Of a stretch of 64,000 nt of DNA, positions 53,968-62,800 are shown one piece after another. The stretch spans positions 1,240,001-1,304,000 of the forward strand of contig NZ_AP036014.1 in assembly GCF_003402415.2 (NCBI RefSeq). Reading direction: 5' to 3'. The notes below the pieces were generated by a model. The model was not told the origin of the DNA and made no database searches. It saw only the letters and a program-made list of their open reading frames with translations. The DNA comes from Cupidesulfovibrio sp000226255 (lineage in GTDB: Bacteria; Desulfobacterota; Desulfovibrionia; Desulfovibrionales; Desulfovibrionaceae). Each line of letters opens with the position of its first letter. Within the stretch, counting starts at the first letter, position 1. The position numbers and the translations under genes were made by a program.

Positions 53968-55863
53968 CTACCCTTCCTTGAACCGCGCGATGAGGTCGCC
54001 AAGGCGCTGCGCCTCGGCGTTCAGGTCGTCCAGCGAGCGTTCCGCGTCGCGCATGGCCTGGGCGGTGTCCTCGCTGATGGTGGTGATGTCGCCCAGCGAA
54101 CGCACGATGTGCGCGCTTACCGCCGCCTGCTCCTCGCCCGAGGTGGCCACGGCCCGCACCTGCGCGGAAACGCCGGATGCCAGCCGCACGATCTCGTCCA
54201 GCGAACTTCCGGCCGTGCCCGCCTGGGCGTTGGCCTGCGTCACCGCCTCCACGGCGGCGTCCACCTGGCGCGCGCTGGCCGTGGTGCCTTCCTGGATGGC
54301 CCGGATGGCGTCGCCCACCTCGCGGGTGGCGTTCATGGTCTTTTCGGCCAGCTTGCGCACCTCGTCGGCCACCACGGCAAAGCCCCGCCCGGCATCCCCG
54401 GCGCGGGCCGCCTCAATGGCGGCGTTGAGGGCCAGCAGGTTGGTCTGGTCGGCGATGTCGTTGATGACCCCCATGATGCCGCCGATGCTGTCCGCCTTGC
54501 GCGACAGGTCGGCCATGCTCTCGCGCAGGGTGCCCGCGCCGCGCTCCACCCGCGCCACCGCCTCGATGACCCGCTGCACGCCCTCCGCGCCCTCGCGCGC
54601 CTTGGCCCGGGCGTCGTCGGCCGCATCGGCCGCGCCCGCCGCGCCCCCGGCCATGCCCGCCACGGCGGCGTCCATGCCTTCCATGGCGCGCGAACTTTCG
54701 GCCACGCGGGTCTTCTGGGCGTCCGCGCCGCCCCCGGCCAGCGTCACCTGCCTGCCCACGGTGTCCGCCACCTCCACGATGGCGGCGGCAATGCCCTCCA
54801 GTTTGGCGGCCGCTTCCAGCATGCCGTCGCGCCGGGCCTGTTCGGCCCGGATACGGGCCGCCTCCGCCTCCGCCGTGGCGGCTTCGGCGCGGCGGGCGTG
54901 TTCGGCGGCCTCGTCGGTGCGCGTGCGCGCCTCGTCGATGCGCGCGCGCAGCGCCTCCACCATGGTGGCGATGGAATCCTTCAGCCCGCGTAACTCGGCG
55001 CGGAACGTCCCACGCAGGGGCGCGTCCAGGTCGCCAGCGGCCACGGCGCGGGCATAGGCCACCAGCGCGCGCAGCGGGGTGCGCACGGAACGGGTGACCA
55101 GCACCGTCAGCACGCCGCCAACACCCAGGATGCACGCGGTGACGACCAGCACCATCTTCCGCAGCGAGGCCGCATCCGCGTCCAGGTCGTCCACGTACAC
55201 CCCGGTGCCGATGATCCACCCCCACGGCTTGTAGTAGGCGATGTACGATTCCTTGGGGTAGGTGGCCTCGGTCACGCCGCCGCCCTGCTTGGGCTTGGGC
55301 CACATGTAGGCCACCAGTCCCTCTCCCCGTTCGCGCGCCACGGCAACGAACGCCTGGAACAGGTTGCGGTTGCCGCCGGGGTAATCCACAGCCGTGGCCC
55401 CCGGCGCGGGCCGCCAGTGCGTGGCCCGGTTGTAGGCGGGCTTGTCCAGGGGCTGGCCCTCCAGGGCCGGGGCGGTGGGGTGCATGACCATGACGGGAAA
55501 GGGATCGCGGTCGTCGTTGATCCAGAAATAGTCGCCGTTGCCGTAACGCATCTGCCGGATGCTTTCGGCCGCGCGGCGCCTGGCCTCTGCCTGCGGGAAT
55601 TCGCCCTTGGCGGCGCGCGCGTCGTGGTCTTCCACCAGCTTCACCGCCGTCTGCACCAGGTGGCGCAACTCCTCCTGCCGCGCCCGCAGGGCGTCCGCCC
55701 GGACGTGCGGCAGAAAGCCCCCGATGATGGCCGCCACGAACAGCAGGACGATGAACGTGGCGAGGGCGATGATGCGCAGGGCCACGCCCGCCTCGAAGCG
55801 GGGGGCGGTGCGCGGTTCCGTTGGCTGCTGGGCGGCGCTGCTGGGGGCGTGCGGCTGGGACAT
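53968..55863 (-). CDS. Methyl-accepting chemotaxis protein with sCache_2 sensor
   Basis: 631 residues. TM1 (about 28-52), a periplasmic sCache_2 domain with RYGNGDYFWINDDRDPFPVMVMHPTAP and YYKPWGWIIGTGVYVDDLDAD, TM2 (about 226-246), HAMP, a helical stretch rich in Ala/Arg/Glu, and the signalling tip DQTNLLALNAAIEAARAGDAGRGFAVVADEVRKLAE. sCache_2 receptors often bind small organic acids. An alanine-rich segment just before the tip (GMAGGAAGAADAADDARAKA) is unusually simple. Second receptor in this stretch, separated from the first by the DUF438 and ettA genes. Confidence 0.94.
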   Translation of the reverse strand: MSQPHAPSSAAQQPTEPRTAPRFEAGVALRIIALATFIVLLFVAAIIGGFLPHVRADALRARQEELRHLVQTAVKLVEDHDARAAKGEFPQAEARRRAAESIRQMRYGNGDYFWINDDRDPFPVMVMHPTAPALEGQPLDKPAYNRATHWRPAPGATAVDYPGGNRNLFQAFVAVARERGEGLVAYMWPKPKQGGGVTEATYPKESYIAYYKPWGWIIGTGVYVDDLDADAASLRKMVLVVTACILGVGGVLTVLVTRSVRTPLRALVAYARAVAAGDLDAPLRGTFRAELRGLKDSIATMVEALRARIDEARTRTDEAAEHARRAEAATAEAEAARIRAEQARRDGMLEAAAKLEGIAAAIVEVADTVGRQVTLAGGGADAQKTRVAESSRAMEGMDAAVAGMAGGAAGAADAADDARAKAREGAEGVQRVIEAVARVERGAGTLRESMADLSRKADSIGGIMGVINDIADQTNLLALNAAIEAARAGDAGRGFAVVADEVRKLAEKTMNATREVGDAIRAIQEGTTASARQVDAAVEAVTQANAQAGTAGSSLDEIVRLASGVSAQVRAVATSGEEQAAVSAHIVRSLGDITTISEDTAQAMRDAERSLDDLNAEAQRLGDLIARFKEG

Positions 55864-56155
55864 GGCGTTTTCCGGCTCCGGTGTGATGGGGGGGGGGCGC
55901 TCGGGGCGGTTCGCGCCCGGCCAAGGGAAAACGTATCCTTCCGCCGCTTGGCGCGGGAATTATAACAACCCGGCGGCGGGGGCGCGCGGGGCGTCGTCCT
56001 GCCGGGCGGACACGCCTGCCGCACGTTGCCGCACGGTTGCCGCCCGCTTGCGCGGTGGGGCGTTTCTGCTACGGTGGGCATAAGGCGGCGGACCCTTCGG
56101 GGGCCGCGCGTTCGCCGTCTTCCTTCGCCATGGCGGCCCCGGCAAGGAGGTGCCC

Positions 56156-56533
56156 ATGACCCGACAGGTTTCGTTCACCCGGCTGGAGCAGGCGCAGTTG
56201 CCCGGCTTCAGGGAACGTCTGGACCGCGCCGAGTCGCCCGACGAGGTGCGCAGGTTCTTTGCCGAAACCGTGGCCACGCTGCTGGCGGACGCCCTGGGCG
56301 CGGCCGAGGCGGTGCGCTACGACGCCGTGGCCCTTTCGCCGGATGCGGCCGACGGCTACGCGCTGGACGGGACGATCCGGGCGTTGCCGGGGTTCGCGGG
56401 GATATGGACCGATTCCGACCTGCCTCGCATCGTGGGCGACTTTGCCCGCGTGGCCGTGAAGCGATACCGCCACCTCGTGGGTAATCCGGAACGCACCGAG
56501 GCCAAGACGCGGCACAAGGACGGCAAGCGCTAG
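56156..56533 (+). CDS. Conserved-looking small hypothetical protein
   Basis: 125 residues, soluble and helical: SFTRLEQAQLPGFRERLDRAESPDEVRRFFAETVATLLADALG, then YDAVALSPDAADGYALDGTI, WTDSDLPRIVGDFARVAVKRYRHLVG and a basic tail. AAGGAGG lies five bases before ATG 56156, and a strong terminator follows the gene. No family recognised. Confidence 0.65.
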   Translation: MTRQVSFTRLEQAQLPGFRERLDRAESPDEVRRFFAETVATLLADALGAAEAVRYDAVALSPDAADGYALDGTIRALPGFAGIWTDSDLPRIVGDFARVAVKRYRHLVGNPERTEAKTRHKDGKR

Positions 56534-56645
56534 GGCCGTTCCAGGCGCTTTCCCCGACGCCGCTTCGCATTCGCCTCGTCGCGCCGCGCGGGCACGCCCC
56601 CGGCGTTGCGTCCTCCCCTCCGCATTTTCTACCGCCGCGACGAAC

Positions 56646-56679
56646 GACGCCCCGCACGGCCATGACCGTGCGGGGCGTC
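56646..56679. terminator. Bidirectional terminator between convergent genes
   Basis: A perfect 14-bp stem GACGCCCCGCACGG/CCGTGCGGGGCGTC with a six-base loop, between the small hypothetical gene and corA. Confidence 0.75.
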
Positions 56680-56706
56680 CCGTTCCTGCGTTGGGGCGCG
56701 GGGGGG

Positions 56707-57639
56707 TTACAGCCAGCGTTTCTTGATGAACACCAGCCAGGCCACCAGGCATAGCCCCACGGTCACCCCGGAGACGATGCCGAAGGCATAGGGCGAATCA
56801 TGCAGGGGGGTGTCTATGTTCATGCCGTAGATGCCGGTGATGATGTTGGGAATCATCAGGATGATGGTGAACCCGGTCAGGAACTTCATCACCGTGTTCA
56901 TGTTGTTGGAGATGATGGAGGCAAAGGCGTCCATGGTGCCGGAAAGGATGTCGCTGTAGATGTTGGTCATGCCGATGGCCTGGCGGTTCTCGGTGATGGC
57001 GTCTTCCAGCAGGTCGCTTTCCTCTTCGCTGATGCGCAGGGTGCGCGTGCGCAGCAGTTTTTCCATGATGATGTCGTTGGCCTTGAGCGACGTGGTGAAA
57101 TACACGAGGCTCTTTTCTATGTTCAGCAGTTCTATGAGTTCCTGATTGCGCATGGACTGCTGCAGGCGCTGTTCGATGAACGCGGTGCGCCTGTTGATGT
57201 CCTTCAGGTCGTTCAGATAGGTAATGGCGGTGCGTTGCAGCAGGTGGATGGCCAGGCACAGGCGGCGGGCCGTGTCCATGGTGCGGGCGCGGCCGTTGAG
57301 CAGTTCGGCCACGATGTCGCGCGGCGAGCGGCACACCGTGACCACGGCGGTGCGGGTGATCACGATGCCGATGGGCAGCGTAAGGTAGGGCACGCGCACG
57401 TCGGCCTCGTTTTCCAGGGGCACGCGGATGACCAGCAGCAGTATGCCGTCCTCGTGTTCCAGCCGGGCGCGTTCGTCGGCGTCCAGAGGGTCGGTCAGGT
57501 AGTCCAGCGGAATGCCCAGCAGCACCGAGGCGCGGCGCAATTCTTCGTCCGAGGGGTTGGAAAGGTTCACCCAGCAGTCGGGCTCTATGTGGTCCACGGG
57601 CGTCAGCACGCCGTCGATGGTCTTGTGAATGGTGAACAC
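56707..57639 (-). CDS. corA: CorA-family magnesium/divalent cation transporter
   Basis: 310 residues. The N-terminal cytoplasmic domain has VNLSNPSDEELRRASVLLGIPLDYLTDPLD and the long stalk helix. Two C-terminal membrane helices follow (VMKFLTGFTIILMIPNIITGI and GIVSGVTVGLCLVAWLVFI), separated by the signature YGMNID that forms the pore mouth. The tail is short and basic (KKRWL). The family works as a homopentameric channel for Mg2+, Co2+ or Ni2+. The start codon is GTG at 57639 with AAGGAG upstream. The following stretch 57640-58238 holds no recognisable gene. Confidence 0.95.
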   Translation of the reverse strand: MFTIHKTIDGVLTPVDHIEPDCWVNLSNPSDEELRRASVLLGIPLDYLTDPLDADERARLEHEDGILLLVIRVPLENEADVRVPYLTLPIGIVITRTAVVTVCRSPRDIVAELLNGRARTMDTARRLCLAIHLLQRTAITYLNDLKDINRRTAFIEQRLQQSMRNQELIELLNIEKSLVYFTTSLKANDIIMEKLLRTRTLRISEEESDLLEDAITENRQAIGMTNIYSDILSGTMDAFASIISNNMNTVMKFLTGFTIILMIPNIITGIYGMNIDTPLHDSPYAFGIVSGVTVGLCLVAWLVFIKKRWL

Positions 57640-58238
57640 GGCAAGGCTCCTTGCGTCCGTTCCGGTGTGCGGTGAGTCGCGCGGCGAAAGGGGCCGCGCT
57701 ATGCCGGGAACAGCCGCGCACGCGTCATGTCCGGGGCCGGAATCTGGTCAGTATCTGATCAGGGCCGGGGATGGCGCGGCGGCGGAAGCGAGGAAGCATC
57801 ACGAGTACGGGTCCGCGGAGCGGGCCACGGAAAGCGTGCGCCGGTGCATCCGGCAACGGGCGCGCCGGATGGCAGGAACGGAAAGCGGGGAAAGCGGTGT
57901 GCGGAACATGGTCCACCTCCGGGGGCGCGCTGCGCCGCCGGGCGGACCGGGAGGGATCAGGCCCGGACGTGACGGCGGCAGCGGCGCGGGTGCGTCGTTG
58001 CGAGACGGTGCGATGCGATGATGCATCTACTACTGTCGCCGGAATCCACGTCTGTGCTCCTGTTGGGGGTGCGCGGCGCGCCGTGTGGCCGCCGCCTGCA
58101 TGTGCCGTGGGCACGTTGCGGGGTCTGCTTTACGCCCGTGCGGCCCGCTTGGCAACCGGAAATGCGGGGGGCGCGGCGTTCGCGCAGGACGAAGGAAAAA
58201 TATGCGCGGCGTGGCCGGGGGCGGGAATGCTGCGGACC
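57640..58238. other. 600-bp stretch without a recognisable gene
   Basis: Lies between the corA start and the stop of the DUF1499 gene. Frames here are Arg/Pro/Gly-rich shadows without ribosome binding sites. No clear promoter, hairpin or repeat array stands out. Confidence 0.5.
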
Positions 58239-58787
58239 CTACCGGGTCAGCCCCAGGAACTTGCGTCGCAACTGCTCCGCCCTGTCACGGTTGACGCCGA
58301 AATCCCACCAGCCGGTGCGCGCGGCCGAGCGCAGATGCACCACGGACGCCTCCGGATCGGCCGTGCACACCACGTCGTCGATGAAGCCGAACACCTTGCT
58401 GCGGCACTCGGCGCGCAGGGTCAGGCCGTCCTTGTCCACCACGGTGCAGCCGGGCTGGGCGGCCAGGGCCACGGCCAGGCGGCGCATGGCATGACCGGCT
58501 TCGCCGGTGAAGGGCAGGGGGTCGATGTACTGCCCGTCGCGCACGGCTCCTTCGGCCTGGGTGATGACGCAATTGGGGCGGCCGGGGCAGGCGGGCAGGC
58601 GCACGGCCCTGTCTGGCCGGTCTGCAAGGTCTGGCCGATCAGCCGTATCAGGCTGTCCGGCCGGGTCCGGCTGTCCGGGCTGCGCCGCGTGGGCCGACCG
58701 GACGGGCCACGCGGCAGTCGACAGGCCGAGCAGGACCAGCATGACGGGCAGGGCAAGGGCCTTTCGGCGGGGAAAGAACGCGGGCAT
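58239..58787 (-). CDS. Exported DUF1499 protein
   Basis: 182 residues. A signal peptide (LALPVMLVLLGLSTAAWPVRSAHA) is followed by a repeat-derived linker (DPAGQPDTADRPDLADRPDR) and the DUF1499 domain: LPACPGRPNCVITQ, IDPLPFTGEAGHAMRRL, LTLRAECRSKVFGFIDDVVC, SVVHLRSAARTGWWDFGVNRDRAEQLRRKF. The family is widespread and uncharacterised. GGAAGGT precedes ATG 58787. Confidence 0.82.
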   Translation of the reverse strand: MPAFFPRRKALALPVMLVLLGLSTAAWPVRSAHAAQPGQPDPAGQPDTADRPDLADRPDRAVRLPACPGRPNCVITQAEGAVRDGQYIDPLPFTGEAGHAMRRLAVALAAQPGCTVVDKDGLTLRAECRSKVFGFIDDVVCTADPEASVVHLRSAARTGWWDFGVNRDRAEQLRRKFLGLTR

Positions 58788-58869
58788 GGGACACCTTCCG
58801 AAAAGGTTGCGCGGTGTGGCTGGCCGCAGGGGGGAGGCCGCGCGCCTGTGCGCCAGCGCGCCGCATGAC

Positions 58870-58900
58870 AAAGGGCCGCCCCGTATGCGCGGAACGGCCC
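58870..58900 (-). terminator. Terminator of the TetR gene
   Basis: Minus strand: an 11-bp stem GGGCCGTTCCG/CGGGGCGGCCC (two G-U pairs), a six-base loop, then TTTG, 25 bp after the stop. Confidence 0.55.
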
Positions 58901-58925
58901 CATGGAAACGGTGCGGATGCCTCCG

Positions 58926-59507
58926 CTACGGCTTCAGGAAGCGGCTGACGTTGTCGATGACGTTGCGCAGCAGATCGTCGGTGGGTTCCACGAACTGGAA
59001 GTGGATGGTGCGCACGATGCCCACCATGATGCCCACGATCATGCATGCGGTGTCCTCGACATTGATGTCGGTGCGCACCGAGCCGTCCCGCTGTCCCTCG
59101 CGCAGGGCAACCAGCAGGTACTCATTGAGGTAGGTGTAGATTTCCTTGATGGCAAGGAACACGTCGTCGTTCCGCTCGCCGTAGCGGGTGGGCGCGTCGC
59201 GGAAGATCAGGCAGAACTCCATGCGGTTCTTCTTCACGAACACGTAGAACGACTTGATGATGGAAACCACCTTCTCCACGCTGGTCTCGGGCGCGCGCAC
59301 TTCGAGGTATTTCTCGATGTCGCTGATGAGCTGATCCTTCACGTTGCGGATCAGGGTGAGGAAGATGTCGTCCTTGGTCTTGAAATGGCGGAAGATGGTG
59401 CCTTCCGCCACGCCTGCCTCCTTGGCGAGGAGACTGGTGGGGGTGTTGTTGAACCCGCGCTCGGCAAACAGCTTGGCGGCGGTAAGCAGGATGGTGTCGC
59501 GCTTCAT
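58926..59507 (-). CDS. TetR-family transcriptional regulator
   Basis: 193 residues. The N-terminal HTH is typical: ILLTAAKLFAERGFNNTPTSLLAKEAGVAEGTIFRHFKTKDDIF. The C-terminal ligand/dimer domain is helical (VEKVVSIIKSFYVFVKKNRMEF, DTACMIVGIMVGIVRTIHFQF). AAAGGA precedes the ATG. No efflux or metabolic target gene is adjacent, so the regulon is unknown. The upstream 59508-59816 region holds no gene and no clear palindrome. Confidence 0.92.
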   Translation of the reverse strand: MKRDTILLTAAKLFAERGFNNTPTSLLAKEAGVAEGTIFRHFKTKDDIFLTLIRNVKDQLISDIEKYLEVRAPETSVEKVVSIIKSFYVFVKKNRMEFCLIFRDAPTRYGERNDDVFLAIKEIYTYLNEYLLVALREGQRDGSVRTDINVEDTACMIVGIMVGIVRTIHFQFVEPTDDLLRNVIDNVSRFLKP

Positions 59508-59758
59508 GTCGGAATCCTTTCAGTGTCTGCCGCAGCACGGCAGAAGCGAGGAGTGAACGCTCAAACGAGAGAAGGCTAACCCCAGTCATGAGCGGTGTCA
59601 ACGCCGGTGTTGGGCGAACGCGCAACCTGCCGTTGATGAACGTTGATTCCGGGGGATTTCGGGGCCCGATCAGGGGCGCGCGCGAGCTGCATAGACAAGG
59701 GCGAAGTGGCGGGCCAGGTGGAGGCAAGGGCTGCGCGGGCGGCACGCGTCGCCAACAG

Positions 59759-59780
59759 CCCGGCCGCCAACGCGGCCGGG
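59759..59780 (-). terminator. Hairpin after the degenerate kinase gene
   Basis: A 9-bp stem CCCGGCCGC/GCGGCCGGG with a four-base loop, 36 bp past the stop of the minus-strand gene. Only a short T-containing tail (CTGTT). Confidence 0.45.
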
Positions 59781-59816
59781 TCAGGTAGAGCGCGGCATGG
59801 CGGCCGGGTGCGCGGG

Positions 59817-62800
59817 TTACCCCCCTGGGCGGCGGTTGCCCCGGCCAGCGCGCGGGGCCAGGGCGATGCGGTTGCGTTCCACGGCGGCCTCCAGTTCGGG
59901 CAGCAGGTCGCGCACGGCTTCCATGTCGTCGGCCGCAGCGGCGCGCTCCACGCAGCGGGCGATGCGTTCCAGCACCCGCAGGCCGAAGCTGTCCGCCTTG
60001 CCCGCTATGCGGGCCGCGGCCTCTTGCACCACGAAGGTGCTGCCGCCCGCCCGGCCGCGCCGGGCGTCGTCCAGGGCGGCATCCAGCGTTTCCAGCAGGC
60101 CGGGGATGAACGGCTCGATGTCGTCGCCCATGTGGCCGTGCGGCTCGGGCCGGTGCCCGACCGATGGCAACGAGTGGGCGGGGGCGGCGTCGCCCCGGTC
60201 CCTGGGACCGGCATGTGCCTGGCCGCCATCGGGGCTTGCGGGTCGGGCAGTGGCTCGCCGCGTCTTGTCGGATTCCCGGTCGGGAGTCCGCTCCGCCCCG
60301 CGCCCCAGATGGATGGCGATGCGCTCCGCGATGCGTTCGGCAAAGCTCTTGGCCGGCGCGGCCGGTGCGGCCTGCGCGGCCTGGGAGTGCGCGGCCGTGG
60401 TCTGGGCTTGGGGCTGCGTCATGGTCTGCACCGGGCGGGCCTGGCCGGGGTGCGTGGGCTCTGGCTGGGGCTGGCCCGGTTGCGGCCGGGTATACGGCAT
60501 CTGCGGCGGCAGGGGCTGGGGGGGCTGCTGCGCTGCGGCGGGCTGGGCCGACGGCGTTTGACCCGGCTGACCCGCGTGTTGGGCCGGGCTCGGCGCGGGT
60601 TGCTGCTTCGGGCGGTAGCCGGGGCGCACTTCTGCGGACAGGTCGCGGATGGGGCGGGTGTCGAGTTCCGCCGCCGGGGCTGGCATGGGGGCGGGGTCCG
60701 CCGCCGGGGGCTGTGGCGTGACGCGCTGGCCTTGATGCTGCGCCCGCTGGGCGCGTTCCCAGCGTTCCAGCCGCGCCGCAGCCCCGTAGGACGACGAAGC
60801 GCTGGGTCCGGCATGGGCCGAGGCCCGATGCGGCTCCATGGGCATGGGATCGCCCACCCATTCGCCGCCTTCGGCGGCGGGCCGGACGCTGGCGGCATGG
60901 GCTGGCCTGCCCGCGCTCCGTTCCGTTTCGGTCGGTGCCCCGGCGGCGCTGGCCGGGGACTGTGGCGTTGCCGCGCGTTGCAGGGGCATGGGTTCGCCCA
61001 CCGACTCCTCGAAATCGTCCCCCCATGTGGCGGGAACGGTGGCGGGCGACAGGGACGCGGCGGCACTCGCTGCCGTGGCGGGAATGGCGGCGGCCAAGCC
61101 GGAAACGGCAACCGCGGTTGCGGGCTCGGTGAACGCGGTGTCTGCCGTGCCGGAATTGTCGGCGGACTCAAAATCCGCCGCGTCGGTCACGATGAGGTCC
61201 AGAAGCGAACCGCCTTCGGGAAGCGAACCGCCTTCGGGCAGCGCGCCGCCCGACCCCGTGGCCGCAAAGGCCGCATCGCGGGGCTGTGTCTGATCGTCCC
61301 TGTGCGGGACGGCGAAAATGTCCGCGCCGAACAGGTCCGGCAACTCCTCGCCTGCCGCGCCCGTTTCATAGGCCTCGCCGGTTTCGCCGGTCGGGCCGGT
61401 CGGGCCGGTCGGGCCGGGTTCGCCCAGGTCAGCGCCGACGGTTCCGGGCGCGCGCGCCCCCGTGGGGGCTTCCTCCGGTCCGACCGCCATGGGGCTGTCC
61501 CACGGGTGCCACGAGGTTGGCCCGGCGGCCAGCGACGCCATCAGTTCGGCGGCGGCTTCCGCGCCCGGCAGGGCTCTGGCGTCGTCGAACATGTCCGCGT
61601 CGTCAGCAGCATCGGGCGCATCAGGCGCATGCGGCTCATCGGGCGCATCAGGCGCATCGAACCCATCCGCCTCGTCCGGCTCATCCGGTTCATCCGGTCC
61701 CTCCGGTTCCCTCGCCAGTTCGGGCTGCGGTTCCCCGTGGCCGTCGGCGAAGGGCTGGTCATGCCCCGTGCCTGCGTGGCCCAGCGCATCCCATGCGCTG
61801 GCCGTATCCGCCAAGGTTTCCATGTCTGCCATGGGCGGGTCGGCCAGGAACAGGTCGGGCAGCGCGGTGAACTCCGGCGCGGCGTCAGCATAGGCCCCCG
61901 ACTGGGGAGCCTGGTCCGCTGCATCCGTGAACGCGTCCGCGTATCCGTATTCCGCGTATGCGGCTTGCGGCTCCGGTTCGGCATGGGGCGGGGCCAGACG
62001 TTCCACGGCGGCGCGCAGGCCGCTGCGGGTCAGGGGCTTTTCCAGCGTTTCGGTGCACCCGGCGGCCAGCATGCGGTCGGCCTGGGCCTCGTGCGCCACC
62101 AGCGCCAGCACCGGCACCGGGGCAAGGTCGTGCTCCTGCTCGAAGGCGCGGATGGAGGCCACGGCCGCCACGATGTCGTCCTCCGGCATGTCGCCGTCCA
62201 TGATCACCAGTCCGGAAGGCGCGCGCCGGTACAGGATGCCCGCCTCGGTGGCCCCGCGCGCCTCCAGCGGCGCGTGCGGCAGCCCCTCCAGGAAAAAGGC
62301 CAAGAGCTGGCGGTTGCTGGGCACGTCGTCGGCCACGATCACCTGCAACGGGCGGCGCGGCGTTATCGGGCCAAGGTGCAGTTGGTCCGCCGCCGTGACG
62401 GCGTCGGGTATGGGCCGGGCCACGCGCAGGTCGTCGGTCAGATCCACGCCTACGAAGGGACGGGGGGCGGTGGCGTCGCCCGAAAGGGCCACCAGCCGCG
62501 CGGTGAACGACACGGTGGTGCCCTGGCCCCGCCCGCTTTCCACGGTCAGGGTGCCCCCGGCGGCGTCGGCCATTTCCCACGCGCGGGCCAGCGCGCTGAC
62601 GCTGCGCTTGTGCGGCGGCGCGCCCGCGCCGGAATCGCTGACGGTGAACAGCAGGTGGCCGGGGTCGGTGCTGTCGGGCACGCGGCGCACCGACATGTGC
62701 ACGGAGCCCTTGTCCGTGGAGCGCACCGAACTTTCGGCCAGCAGGCGCAGCAGTTCGCCCAGCTGACCCGCGTCGCCTTCATACAGCTGCGAAAGATGGG